Shown: positions 11,373 to 22,174 of the stretch, piece after piece
Layout: every line of letters starts with the position of its first letter
Position numbering within the stretch: the first letter of the stretch is position 1
Assembly: GCA_022702705.1 (NCBI GenBank)
Contig: CM040428.1
Location: 57,144,155 to 57,208,154, forward strand
Source of the DNA: Papilionanthe hookeriana x Papilionanthe teres
Taxonomy: Eukaryota; Streptophyta; Magnoliopsida; Asparagales; Orchidaceae
Length of the DNA stretch: 64,000 nt
Direction: 5' to 3'
Notes under the pieces: model-generated
Seen by the model: the letters and a program-made list of their open reading frames with translations, nothing else
What the model was told of the DNA's origin: nothing
Database searches by the model: none
Program-made: the position numbers and the translations under genes

Positions 11373-13330
11373 ATGGCGATTGAAGACGAGGTGAAGCTGA
11401 TCGGTATGTGGCCAAGTCCCTACGTAGCGAGAGCAATGATTGCTCTCAATCTGAAGGGGATCGAATACGAGTTCCTCTCGGAGGATTTGCTGAACAAAAG
11501 CGAGCTTCTTGTCAAGTCCAATCCCGTGTACAAAAAGGTCCCTGTTCTCATCCATGGAGGTAAGGCTGTGTGCGAGTCCATTATTGTGGTGGAGTACATC
11601 GACCAAGTCTGGGCTTCTTCTGGGCCTTCAATCCTCCCTGTTTCTCCTTACGATCGCGCCATCGCTCGCTTCTGGTCAGCTTATGTTGACGACAAAGTAA
11701 GTAATGTCTTAAGTAGAAGTAATTGCACCACCATAAACACTGGAAGCATAGGTAAGATGATACGTATGTAAAACCTAAAATTTAGTGTCTGTTTTGGGCT
11801 GCTGTAGGTTATTAAGGGTCGGTTTACAGCAGTTTATTTGGTGCGGGTGCGTTTTGAAAATACATCTGATCTATTTAGGTAGCCTAGGTTTGATGAACTT
11901 ATATTTTTTCAACATACAGAAAACGAGTTTTGCGCACGTACCTATCTAGAGTGCGGTGAGATAAGTGCGATGACGAATTTCTACAGCAGTGGTGCAGTTT
12001 CTTTAAAAAATAAAATTTTGTAATAGCTGCGCATACTAAGCTTATTAGCAGATTATTTTTAATCAGCTTATCAGTAGATTATTCAATAAGGTACCGTTGC
12101 CTCAGACAAACCCTAAGTAGTAGTGGTGAAGCTGCTGAAAAATATCTGGTATTGCAAAAAACTGCGATGGCTAATATAATTCTTTCTTTCTTTCTTTTTT
12201 TTTTTTTTTGAAAAAGTTACACATCATATAGAAAGCTACCACTGCACCTAGTTAACACCGATGGGAAAACACCGATTCTAGCGGCAGCTTTTAAAAAAAA
12301 CTGTCAAAACACAGTTTATCCAAACGAGCAAAACTGAAGTATGTTGTCGCATCGCTGTTTCAAACAGACCCTAAGTTAGAAATTTAAATATATATGAATG
12401 GACTAGTATGTATATAATTCTAATAAATATTTAATTTCCATGACTTTTTTGTTTGAAAAAAAATGAGATTTTTGTTTTTTTGTGAGGAGAAAATATATTA
12501 TTTTTTATTTAATTAATTCTCTCGCGTTTTAGTTGAATTGAGGAAAAATAAACTAAAGTATAATTGTAAATTTTCTTTCAGATAGTCAAATTATTTATAT
12601 AATATATTAAAAATAAAGGACAAATTTTAAGAATAGAAATTTTTTAAAATTTAATATTAAAAATGACAATTAAAAAAAAAAACAGTAAAAAATAAGAAAA
12701 AAATGTATATGTTTGAGAATATTTGTAACATATGAATGTTTTAAATGATTTAATATGCTTAATTTCTATATATTTACCTATATAATACCAAAGTATTAAT
12801 TTTTCTATATATTTTATAAAAGTAATTATTTTCTGAATTTTGTAAAAAATTATGAATTTTGAGCCACTTAAAAAATAATAAATAAATAAATAAATAGATA
12901 TAATAATCAACATGATGCCTAAGTCAGTAAATTTCCCATCTTGCAGTTGATTCCTCCGATTCGAGTGTTCGTGTGGGGTGAAGATGAGAACAGCAAAGCG
13001 GAGGCGAAAGAGCAACTGCTCGCCGCAATGCTGCCGCTAGAAGAGGCTTTCGTGAAGTGCAGTAAGGGGCGGAGCTTCTTCGGCGGCGACACCATTGGCT
13101 TGGCAGACATCACTCTCGGTTCCTTCCTTAGTTGGCTGAAAGCTATCGAAATTATAGTAGGAATAAACTATTTAGATGGGAGGAAGACCCCTCTGTTGGT
13201 TGAGTGGGCGGAACGCTTTCGTTCCCATGAGGCCGCCAAGGATGTGCTGCCTGATGCTGAGAAATTGGTGGAGTACAGGAGGGATTTTAAGGCTCGTCGT
13301 GCTGCTGCTGCAGCTGCTGCATCCAAATGA
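11373..13330 (+). CDS. GSTU: Tau-class glutathione S-transferase A (two exons)
   Basis: Join 11373-11696 and 12947-13330; 235 aa. Tau GSTs are cytosolic plant enzymes that conjugate glutathione to electrophilic xenobiotics and oxidation products. The N-terminal thioredoxin fold starts MAIEDEVKLIGMW. The catalytic Ser is Ser15, in WPSPYVAR. Glutathione-site residues lie in NPVYKKVPVLIHGG and AVCES. The helical C-terminal domain contains SFFGGDTIGLADITLGSFLSWLKA and LVEWAERF. The intron (1250 bp, GTAAGT...TTGCAG) is phase 0 after ...YVDDK, the position typical of tau GSTs. An upstream in-frame ATG at 11355 exists, but 11373 matches the paralogues. It differs from B in exon 1 at two residues. 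Pro14 beside the catalytic Ser replaces the usual small residue, which could affect activity. Confidence 0.93.
11783..12371. mobile_element. Tourist-like MITE in GST A intron (older, shared with GST B and C)
   Basis: Ends resemble PIF/Harbinger terminal repeats: TTAGTGTCTGTTTTGGGC on the left, and AAACAGACCCTAA on the right (complement TTAGGGTCTGTTT). A related but diverged copy lies at the same intron position in B (about 22578-22853) and C (about 30630-30880). So it inserted before the duplications. In A it is split by a younger MITE. Confidence 0.55.
11816..12113. mobile_element. Younger Tourist-like MITE nested in GST A intron, TAA target duplication
   Basis: The 298-bp insert starts GGGTCGGTTT and ends CAGACAAACCC (complement GGGTTTGTCTG), flanked by TAA at 11813-11815 and 12114-12116. 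Three-base TAA/TTA duplications and GGG(T)C..GTTT ends are marks of PIF/Harbinger-related Tourist MITEs. The GST B intron has the uninterrupted site (GATTAAGAAG near 22610), which supports a clean insertion in A only. Confidence 0.7.
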
Positions 13331-15000
13331 TTAATTTGTCTTTAAAGGTTGCTTCTATGGAAGCTGAGTGAGAGTAATATTATGTGCGGAATTCATATGT
13401 GTGGGTTGGTGATATTTGACTATAACATCATCAAATTTACATATAATTAACTCATCTATATGTAATATTTTTTTTCAGAATATGGGGAGAATTTCGATGG
13501 CCTCATTCTCGTGAAGATGATATTGAGGAATTTGAGCTTGTCGAAACTTTGGATCAAATTTTTTTCGAGTAGATTTGGAGCCATACATGAATTAGCACAA
13601 AGTGACTCGAGAACGGCTCAACATATTTTTTTTCATTATATATATATGTATGTATGTATGTATGCATATATATATCAAGTCTAGTAAATAGGTAAATGTT
13701 GATGTCTGAATTTTCCTATGTTGATGTATGGACTTGAGAGAAAAAATATCAACATTTGTTGTGATATATCTACATGTTGTATGGAACTTAATTAAGTTCT
13801 TTGAGTCTTTGAAAATTAGCATTAGGAAGATGATTTTTTAGAGTTGCTTGAGAGCTATAAGAAGGAATAGGGGGAATTGTGGTTATTTTGAGAGGCTGAT
13901 TTTATGTAGAATTTAAATGATGGTTGGGTTGGGAAATATGATAAGTGTGATATTTGTTAGAAAGGTTTAAGTTAGTAAAAGGTTGCAAGAGCTTTTATGG
14001 AATTTGGCATGGAAGATTTGGTGTGGAGAGTAGAAGAATCAGGATAGTTCAAGATCGACTTTTTATTACTTCTTTTTCGATGGAAGGAATGAGCTTATTG
14101 AAAAGCTCCATAACATTCAAGTAGAATGTGAAATTGGGCATGAGAAGATAAACTATAATAATAATAGTACTAAATAGAAACATATATTTTATGATTTTTT
14201 TTTTCAAATTGTATCGACATCCACTACATTAATAGTCAAATTAATAACCTTGAATAGTTCTAGCAAAGTAAGAATTTTGATTGTTGGTGGAACTGATAAG
14301 ATATTATGAGAGTGAGTGAGAGAGAAATGGAAGTGGGGGGGAGGGGGATTGAGTGCACATTCAGTTCATGTTAAAGGTAGAGTTTTTCTTCTTATTGATT
14401 AGAGGTCTGTTTGGGGCAGTCGCAGTTTATCCAAAAGTTAATGCGTAGCAGCTATAGTAGGAAGCTGCCACGATATACTGATTGTCTATTTAATTTTTGT
14501 AATTTTAAAATAATTATGTTGCAATTGTTTTTGGTCAAATGACATTTGTACCCATGTACAATAGTGTTGTATATAACAGAACTGCTAATACTTACGCATT
14601 CCATACTTGAAAGCAAATAATCATTTTGAACATTAATAAAAAAAGACACATCACTAAACAACGAGTAGCACCAAAATTAAAATTAAAAAAGAAATATTAA
14701 AATAATAATTAATAATATGATAATATTATTTTTAAAATGCACTTGATTTACATCATAAGATAAGTCGTCCTCCAAGTAAACTCTCCACACTCGATTACTA
14801 CTGGAGATGGAATCCTCGAACCCATCCGCCCGCCTAAAGAAGTCACAACATTCTGCTCTTGTCCTCGGACAACGTTTTCCTTTGCCTCGCCAATTACAAT
14901 GACTAGCCCACAAAGCATTAAAGAACATAAATTCATGGGAGATAAAAAAATAGTATGAAAAATAAACATCTGTAACACCACCACCGCATTACAACCACCA
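13331..15000. other. GST A 3' flank, non-coding
   Basis: No gene is seen. A short TATG-type microsatellite lies at about 13636-13675. The flank is paralogous to 31560-32340 downstream of GST C. AGGTCTGTTTGGGGCAGTCGC near 14401 looks like the start of another Tourist-type MITE, but I could not define its end. Confidence 0.5.
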
Positions 15001-15345
15001 CCATCATATTTATCTACACATCACATTGCCTCATGACCAGCGCTACCATCACCACCTCCACAACACACCACCTTCTCCACACAACCTAAAATCAACATCA
15101 ATAGCACACCACCACCATATCACCAGAACATCAACACCAACACCACATTACGACCTCCACACCACACCACCCCCTCAAAACCACACACCACCACCTCCAC
15201 ACCACCAACCACCAACATCAATAGCACACCACACCACTCCAACACCACCACATTACCTACCTTCACATCACATCCTCGAAACCAAAAACCACCAAAATCA
15301 TAGTGCACCAATAACATTGCACACTGAACAACACCGTAATTTCCT
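14975..15345 (+). repeat. CCA/CAC-rich degenerate tandem repeat
   Basis: Long runs of CACCACC and ACACCA with larger repeats: AACATCAATAGCACACCAC recurs near 15092 and 15211, giving a unit of about 120 bp. A homologous stretch occurs at 33670-33930 in the GST C segment. Open frames here are low-complexity (His/Pro/Thr-rich) and not credible genes. Confidence 0.65.
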
Positions 15346-15358
15346 CATGCGAACAACC

Positions 15359-15950
15359 TGTTGACCCCAATTTTGAAGTCATTTCTTTTCCCTCTCCTTA
15401 GACCTTAGGATCTAGCCCTAGGATTTTCCTATTTTGGACTCTCTTAGAGGACTAGACTGGGACCCACCATATTTAGAACTTCAAGTCATCTCTTCGCTCT
15501 TTGAAGTTTCATATGGATGGTTTAAAATCCTCGACATCCGTTCGAGTCGATTAATAGCCGACGTATTGAAACTCTTGATGAGTTCCTTTAGGGATTTGAA
15601 AGCCATAGGCGGACCTCACTGCGTGCGACGTTTGACTTTTTGTCACGACCAATATGTTTGATTATGATTGTCGTTTAGGCGAGGACCGGTCATCAATTTA
15701 CTCATTAGACGGCTCCGGTCGGGTCAAAATAATTTCATTTTGCCACATAATACAAATTGAATTTAAATTGACGCGATCGTCGACGAACTTGTCCGGATGA
15801 CCCCGGATGACGACGAACTACACCGATGCGTCCGGAACGTCGATTTTAGCTGGGACGGATATATATATTGATAAGGTTTTGAATTGGATCGGATTGTGCG
15901 TAAATTAAAGAATTTAAGTAAGTAAAAGATATTAAATTAAATTAAATAAA
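15359..15950 (+). repeat. LTR-like dispersed repeat, copy 1
   Basis: Begins TGTTGACCCC and aligns with 25754-26340, which begins TGTTGACCTC. Shared blocks include CTAGCC(C/T)TAGGAT and CTCTTAGAGGA, and a GCGTCC(G/A)GAAC block near 15827/26247. TGTTGACC is a common LTR start, so this may be a solo LTR or LTR fragment. No internal domain was seen. Copy 1 has CCGG where copy 2 has CCAG or CTGA. Confidence 0.5.
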
Positions 15951-18539
15951 AAAAACAAAAATTCCTTTATAAAAAAAAAAACTCACGCACATTTATTCCT
16001 CCCCTAACTCACGCTCTTTGAGAGGAAGCCCTAGCTGAAACTCATCATCATCGGTAAGGCTCTCGAAACTTCTTCCTTCTCCTTTGAGACCGAGCTCTAG
16101 CTTCCTCCTGTTCCCGTGACCGGTTCGGCCGGTTGCTTCCTTTCTCGCAAACCCTAACCGGAAACCCCTCTCTTAGCCGGTTTCTCTGGTCACTCCCTTC
16201 TCTCCGGTTACAACCGACATTCGCTTCCGGTTATAGCTTCTGGTCGCATTCTTGTAACAAATTTTCCCGCCCAAACGAGTCAGGTAACCTCCCTATGCTC
16301 GATTTCGACTGTTGCTTCTTGGTGAGATGGACTCCTTTACCTCTTCGATTCTCACTAACGGTGAGCACATACCCTTCGTCTGTGCCTATAAATACCCCTT
16401 TATGGGGAGGATTTGTGGTTGGAATTTTGGTTCGTGCGCTAGGGAAGAATTTCGGGCTGGTGCTCCTTTCTTGCGATTTAAAAAATTTTGCTCCTAAGTT
16501 TGCTTTTACAACTTATGGAAGTAAGAATTTCCTTTTCTCCTTCATTTTCTCAATTGCATAATAAAATATTTGGTCTCACCATAGTTTTCACTATTAATCT
16601 TAATCTACTTACAAAACTTATCTTCATTAATATTTGCTTCATTTCTCATGGATCATAAAAGGATTTTTCATGTTTATTAGCAATCTATGTTGATTTATCA
16701 GGAACTGGATTTCTTCATTTAACTTACATCATTGATGGTTTGAAACATTGAAGCATAATTATACTTTAAAGGAAATGGATCAAGGTTTTATTCTTGATGA
16801 AAATGAAGTTTGGACTATAAATTGTGAATTTATCACAGTCGGATTTTCTTGTCCCATTCGTTTTGCCATTCTTTCAAGTTTCATTTAGGATATTTTATGA
16901 AGCCTAAAGAATTCTCGGCTTAATACCCACTACAGATATTACAAATATAAGTTCAAATTTGGAAACCATGGATATTATGGATAGTTTGCGAATGCACAAA
17001 TGGATTTGTATGGGCAGGTGTTTAGTTTGCTGAAACAACTTGATCAAGAATTCATCAATCAGTTTGTTTCCTGGAGGGAATTATTATTATTATTATTTTT
17101 TTTTTGTTTACTTGTTACTCCTAATTTTCATAGAATTGTGAAAACAACACATGCTTTAACTGATGGATCAAGGATTAGTTTTAAAGATGATCGAACCAAG
17201 ATTTATAAAAGAACGGTTGATTTGGATAAGAATCTTGATAGTGTTCTACAGCATCCTCAATTTAGAGCTTTAACATCCTCCATAATTGATTGAGTTGGAG
17301 AATGGTTTAAGATCCTATGCATTATCATCTGGAGATTAAAATTCTCATTCCATTGTATTTGTAATAATGTGGCTTAAGGAGGTAGTTCTCAGCAAGAGAA
17401 CAAATTATACATTTCGCATGACAATGGTTGGTGATCCAAAGCTGAAGTTAGATGAAGCTGAAATTCCATGTTGCTGAAATTATTGATTTACATAAGACCT
17501 AAATTTTAATTCTTATATTCATACTATTCCATCACGGCGTGAATGTGAAGCAACTTTTGGTTGTATCATGAAAAGAGTTGATGAAAGAATTATGGAAATA
17601 AAATTTGGGTGCTGAATATGTAAATTCTTAATGATCAGATGGTATATATGTGAATTTCCCCACTTACTGGCTATTTGGAGGCATTTTTGCTTCAGTTTGC
17701 TTAGGCTGTTTTTTTTTCATGCTGTAGGATTTTGAATCTTTTTAACTTCAGCTTACTTAAGCTAATTCTCTTGAACTTTATAATTTTGGGAAGTTTCTTT
17801 AACTTGCTTTAGTCAAAATCGAATCTTAGAATTGGATATTTAAGAGGCTGCAACGTTTTTTTAATTGCTCTAAACTATTTCAAATGTTGCAACCAACTTT
17901 GTATCATCCTATGATTTAGAATTGGAGAGCTGCAGTTAGTTTCTGTCACTTCTTTAAAAAAATCTTGTAGCATGTTTTCTTCATTCATATAATTTCGATT
18001 TCAAAATTATGACTAGTTTGTCCTTGCTTCAAAATTTTAGATTTAAGAGAAATTTTATAACAAGTCTATTCTTTGTTTTATAATATGATCTTTTTTGGAT
18101 GGTATCGTTACTTTGAATCACTTTGGCAGTTGCAGCAGTTTTGCTTTATGTTGTGAATCATTTTCTTTTGAAAGTTGTGGCTTGATAATTAGCTATTTTA
18201 TGTTGTGCATAAGTCTTAATATCATGGAAATGACGAGCTATTAACTGATAGGGATGCTGAAATAAAATAAATGTTAACATGTGACTTATCTTGGGAATTT
18301 ATACACTTCTCCATTTTAAATAGCAAGCTCTCTTTTATTTGGATATACATATGGAATATCAAAGTGGGTGATAAGTTGGACATGCGGGGCGAAGGCAATG
18401 ATGCACAAACTTCTATATCATGTTTTTATAGCTGAAATAAAATAAAATCAATACTCAATTATAGACGCCCATTTTATCCTTTGGTTTGGGTAGTTCTAAT
18501 TCCTATCTTTAAGAAATTTGTGAACCAATAACAGATACT
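15951..18539. other. No recognisable gene; short unassigned open frames
   Basis: 16000-16560 is C/T-rich with a TATA-like CCTATAAATACCCC at 16386. The open frames at 16133-16561 and 17000-17293 show no family signature to me. The remainder is AT-rich. This may be an eroded transposon or gene relic. I cannot support a functional call. Confidence 0.4.
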
Positions 18540-19035
18540 ACGACACCAGATATTACACTGGTACGATGAATGAATACTACAATAACATATACTACACTTG
18601 CACAACAACAAATACTGCACTTGCACGACATCATATACTATACTAGCACATTAAATTAAATTCAACATATACAACACATCAAACACATCACATCAAACAC
18701 AACACATATAATTCATCAAACTCATCATACCATATACATCACGTTAAATATAACATATAAGCACCATATATCAAGTGTTAAACAACACATACACCATATA
18801 TCGAATAGTACACAACATACATTATATATCAAACACCATACACTACACACTATGCACTAATTACTACCCAATACACATCACACATCAGATATTGCACATT
18901 AGGTATTACACTCATAAGATTCAGATACCACATCAGATATTAAACTTTTAAGATCCAGATACTACATCAGATATTACACTTGAAAAATTCAGATACTATA
19001 TCGGATATTATACTTTTAAGAATTCAGATACTACA
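18540..19035 (+). repeat. Degenerate tandem repeats
   Basis: 18540-18890 is a CA/TA-rich degenerate array built around CATATAC and ACACATCA words. 18890-19035 holds about four imperfect copies of a 35-40 bp unit containing CAGATACTACATCAGATATTA. Non-coding. Confidence 0.6.
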
Positions 19036-19261
19036 AATTAGTTCACCCATCAATTAAATGGTAGGGATTAGAACTACCCAGTTATAGGATGATTTCTTTG
19101 GTGAATTTATTTGAGATTGATATAGAGACTTCAATACATTGGGTTGCCTGTGGGATCGTGATAAAAAGAAGAAGTCTATAGACTGAGCCTATCCCCAAAT
19201 TGAATTCTTATTTCCCCACTTTGATATTTTATATGTATTTCATTAAAATATAAACACTTGT

Positions 19262-19890
19262 AATTGTATTCACTTTCAAGCATTAATAAAATAAATGAAA
19301 TATGTTTTAATCTTTCTTTTCTTTACCATACAGTTCTTTCTTTTCTTTAGTGCATAGTTCTTTCTTGTCTTTACCATACAACATTAATTGCACCAAAAAC
19401 ACTATAAATAGACCTCTAACCCTCAAATGAGAGGGAGAAGCCTAGAGAGAGAGCTTAAGGCCTTAAAAAAAGCTGCAACTTAGCACCAACGGCGACCGCC
19501 GGCGACCGCCGCCGACCGCCGGCGACCGCCGGCGACCGCCATCGACCACCTCCTACTTTCATCGACCTCTGTCGTCGTCGACCTCCGTCATTGTGGACCT
19601 CCGCCAATCATCGTTAATCACCACCAACCAGACACCGTCAGACGACGTTGTTGTATGAAACATATAATTTCTCTCTCCCGTCTGTGGGACAGGGAATTTC
19701 TGTAAACATCAATCAATAGTGGATTCTCGCAACTGGGTCAGGCCTCGTGGTTTTTCCACGTAAAAACTTATGGAGTCGTCACCGCTTATTTTTCATCTGT
19801 AGGTATATTGAATTTCCATACAACGCTAAGATAATAATCTGCTACTCTATCGCCTCGAATTTTCTAGCACGCATCAACAACTTTTTGGCA
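19262..19890 (+). repeat. LTR-like repeat with TATA box, copy 1 (inverted copy at 57790-58390)
   Basis: It has a TATA-like ACTATAAATAGACC at 19401, a GC-rich minisatellite, a conserved GGGTCAGGCC...TTTTTCCACGTAAAAAC block and an end near TTTTCTAGCACGCATCA. The reverse complement of 57790-58390 shares all these in the same order (TAGCACGCAT, CCACGTAAAAAC, GGGTCAGACC, CTATTTAAAG). This is typical of an LTR with promoter and R/U5 regions. No internal domain is attached, so a solo LTR is likely. Confidence 0.5.
19489..19553 (+). repeat. GC-rich 10-bp minisatellite (CGACCGCCGG)
   Basis: About six imperfect head-to-tail copies of CGACCGCCGG inside the LTR-like repeat. The inverted copy at 58170-58240 has only decayed versions (GGTCGACGACGG type). 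Confidence 0.75.
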
Positions 19891-20428
19891 AAGTTTATAA
19901 ATCATTAGTTACTCAAAATAATGTGATTAATCTTCATTTCTTAATGCTTGGCAGTTGTTTTAAGCTAGATTTTTTGCTTCAAATGGATAACAGTTGAATG
20001 AAAACATTCTAATGGAGTCCCACTATCTAAGAGCGGTATAAAGTTTATATATATATATATATATAAATATATATCTTAGTAAAAGAGCACAATGGCTCTC
20101 ATTTTATTCCACGAAAAAAAAAATACAAACCCGGGAAAGATGTCCCACGCACACTCCCTACATGAAAAGAAAATTAAAAGGGTCCTCCTTCCAAAAAAAT
20201 AAAAAATACAACACTAAACACACAAAACACAAAAAAAAACTAAACATCAAAAACAACCAAACGCTTCAATTCATCAGGTAAGCAATTAGAAACAAAAGGA
20301 ACATGTAAAAGAGATCCCAACTTAGCAGCCCAATCAACAACATAATTCCCTTCTCTTCTAGTATGAGACCAAAAAATATTGAGTCCAATAGCAAGACAAT
20401 GAATCATTCTAACCTGCAAATTAATACT

Positions 20429-20740
20429 CTAATGACAAAGCTTATTAAACTTGCAAACATCCCAAAGAATAAGGGAATCAACTTCCATAATAATATTAAA
20501 CCAACCCATCTTTCTAGCAATTAACAAAGCAAAAATGACAGCATCAGCCTCAGCAACAATAGGAGAACTCGACAAAGAAGGAGCATCAAACCAATAAAGA
20601 ACATTACCATTCCAATCCCTACAAACACCCCCAATCCCAACTGAATTATGTTTCCAACACCCATCCGAATTCAGCTTAAAGAAAGGAGCAGCCGGTTCAA
20701 TCCACCTTATCTTATGACATAAATTATGATAACTATGAAA
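20429..20740 (-). pseudogene. LINE ORF2 RNase H (RVT_3) domain fragment
   Basis: The minus frame reads KLNSDGCWKHNSVGIGGVCRDWNGN, then AEADAVIFALLIARKMG and MEVDSLIL. This is the plant RVT_3 RNase H pattern with Asp (SDG), Glu (AEA) and Asp (EVDS) catalytic positions kept. It ends at a stop near 20429. The sequence upstream of about 20740 in the same frame is not RNase H-like. Confidence 0.8.
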
Positions 20741-21019
20741 AGAAATACCAAGATTAGTTGCAATAGAAAGTATATAACTATTGCCAGTAATCTTAATATA
20801 AGTGAAGGATAAACTCTTAGTAATATAAAAGCAAAATTGGCAAAAAATATGTTGAACATTAACAAGCTCACTATTCATTTATTTTATTAATGCTTGAAAG
20901 TGAATACAATAGAATGCAAAATAGAATGCAAAATAGCTAAGAATGCATGCCCCCTATTCCTCCAATCATCAAAAATCACATTAATAGAAGTATAACCACA
21001 AAACTAATCTTGCCTACCA

Positions 21020-21571
21020 CATAAATTACAAATATTCCTTCAAATTTCAGAAGTAAAAAGATAAGAGCTAAAAAGATGCATAATAGATTCTTCCTCATTG
21101 TGACACAAATAGCACTTGGAAATCATTCTTAAACCCTTAAGCTTAAGAATATCATCAGTGAGAATACAATTATGAAAAATACGCCAAATAAAAAAAAGAG
21201 ATAGAGGGCTTAACCCATTTGTTCCAATTCCAAGAAGGATCCAGCCCCTGACTGGTTTGCTCTCCAGAAGCAAACTTAGTAACAGACTCACCAATCTTAC
21301 CTTTAATCTTAAGCACATTCTTCCTTTCAGTCATAATAGGAATATTAGAAATCAAGATAACATCATTATAATTAAAAGAATTAAAAACCTTAGCTAAATT
21401 CCAATTAGAATCTTCCCAAAAATCTCTAACTTTAACATTAATATCCTGGGGACCACCATAATAATCCCCAAGAGAACCATTACCAAGCCAATCTTCAAAC
21501 CAGAAAGTAACATCACCTTTACCCACCTCCCAACAAAATAAATCTTCAACATGGGAGGAAACTTTAATCAT
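21020..21571 (-). pseudogene. LINE ORF2 zf-RVT domain fragment
   Basis: The frame at 21571-21170 shows a GDVTFWFEDWLGNG pattern typical of the segment before zf-RVT in plant LINEs. The frame at 21318-21040 gives FIWRIFHNCILTDDILKLKG and CYLCHNEEESIMHLF, the Cys/His pattern of zf-RVT. A frameshift separates them near 21200. The domain is thought to bind nucleic acid next to RT. Not functional alone. Confidence 0.8.
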
Positions 21572-21691
21572 TTTCTTCCAAATAAAAGAATCAGACTTTG
21601 AAGAAGAAACAGAAAGGGATGAGAATTAGAACAGTACTTAGCATTAAGTAAAGAAGCCCAGATAGAAGAATTCTTACGAAAATGAAACCAA

Positions 21692-21740
21692 AGTTTCATA
21701 TAATTAAATTTAATAGAATCATTTAATTATATGAAACTTC
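21692..21740. repeat. Perfect 19-bp inverted repeat (hairpin)
   Basis: AAGTTTCATATAATTAAAT is followed after 11 bases by its exact reverse complement. It lies between the LINE fragment and TTTCTTGTAGTG (about 21756-21767), a possible CACTA-type end. Confidence 0.75.
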
Positions 21741-22036
21741 AATATAATTTTATTAATTTTCTTGTAGTGTTTGCTTTGTTTCTGGCCCAGCTACTGATGT
21801 TCAGGTCACTTTATTTGCCTTTATAACTTAGTAGTCGTCATCTTTGTTATACCAGGTTGGACAATTGGGACGCTGCATCTTCTTCCGGTGAGTCGTCTGT
21901 TGATGTACTGCAATGCTATTGGACTTGGTGGGCGCACAGTCTATATGTAATGTTCCTGAAATTATTTTTGGCAAAGCAAGGGAAATTTGAGCCGCCTTTT
22001 TTTGGGACAGGAAGTCTACCCAAGACCGCTAACCAA

Positions 22037-22099
22037 CGTCATCGCACACGTCACTATTGGGAAAGAAGAGATCCGCCCACTGCATTCGAGCTTTAAATT
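22037..22099 (+). promoter_or_regulatory. GST B promoter: as-1 element and TATA-like box
   Basis: 22037-22053 contains CGTCA, 7 bases, CGTCA (minus-strand TGACG-N7-TGACG), an as-1 type site. The TATA-like TTTAAATT at 22092-22099 lies 76 bp before the ATG. The arrangement is the same as in GST A and C. Confidence 0.73.
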
Positions 22100-22174
22100 C
22101 CAGTTAAATCCAGCGGAAGAAATCCAAACTATCACTACTGAACTTGGGTTCAAATTTCTTGATTCAGAAAGAAA

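Larger units (their letters stand above)
10970..15358 (+). repeat. Segmental duplication unit carrying GST A (paralogous to 29810-34040)
   Basis: The promoter (from about 10975), both GST exons, the intron and the 3' flank up to the CCA-rich stretch near 15340 align with the GST C region at about 29815-34030. For example, TTGAAAATTAGCATTAG occurs near 13809 and 31626, and GCCTCATGACC/GCCTCATCACT lie in equivalent CA-rich contexts near 15029 and 33730. GST B (21780-23670) shares the promoter, exons and intron but not the 3' flank. Confidence 0.8.
20080..21690 (-). mobile_element. 5'-truncated L1-type LINE fragment
   Basis: Minus-strand coding debris shows the C-terminal part of a plant LINE ORF2: an RT zinc-binding (zf-RVT) domain followed by an RNase H domain, in the usual order. 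Endonuclease and RT domains are absent, as expected from 5' truncation during target-primed reverse transcription. The 3' end lies near a (TA)n tract at 20049-20075. Confidence 0.8.

Noticed and set aside
15026..15364. His/Pro-rich frame of 112 aa
   Set aside because: Product of a CCA-rich tandem repeat; the paralogous stretch at 33586-33843 is not conserved in frame.
16133..16561. 142-aa frame beside a TATA-like motif
   Set aside because: No recognisable domain, biased C/T-rich composition and no splice partner found; not supportable as a gene.
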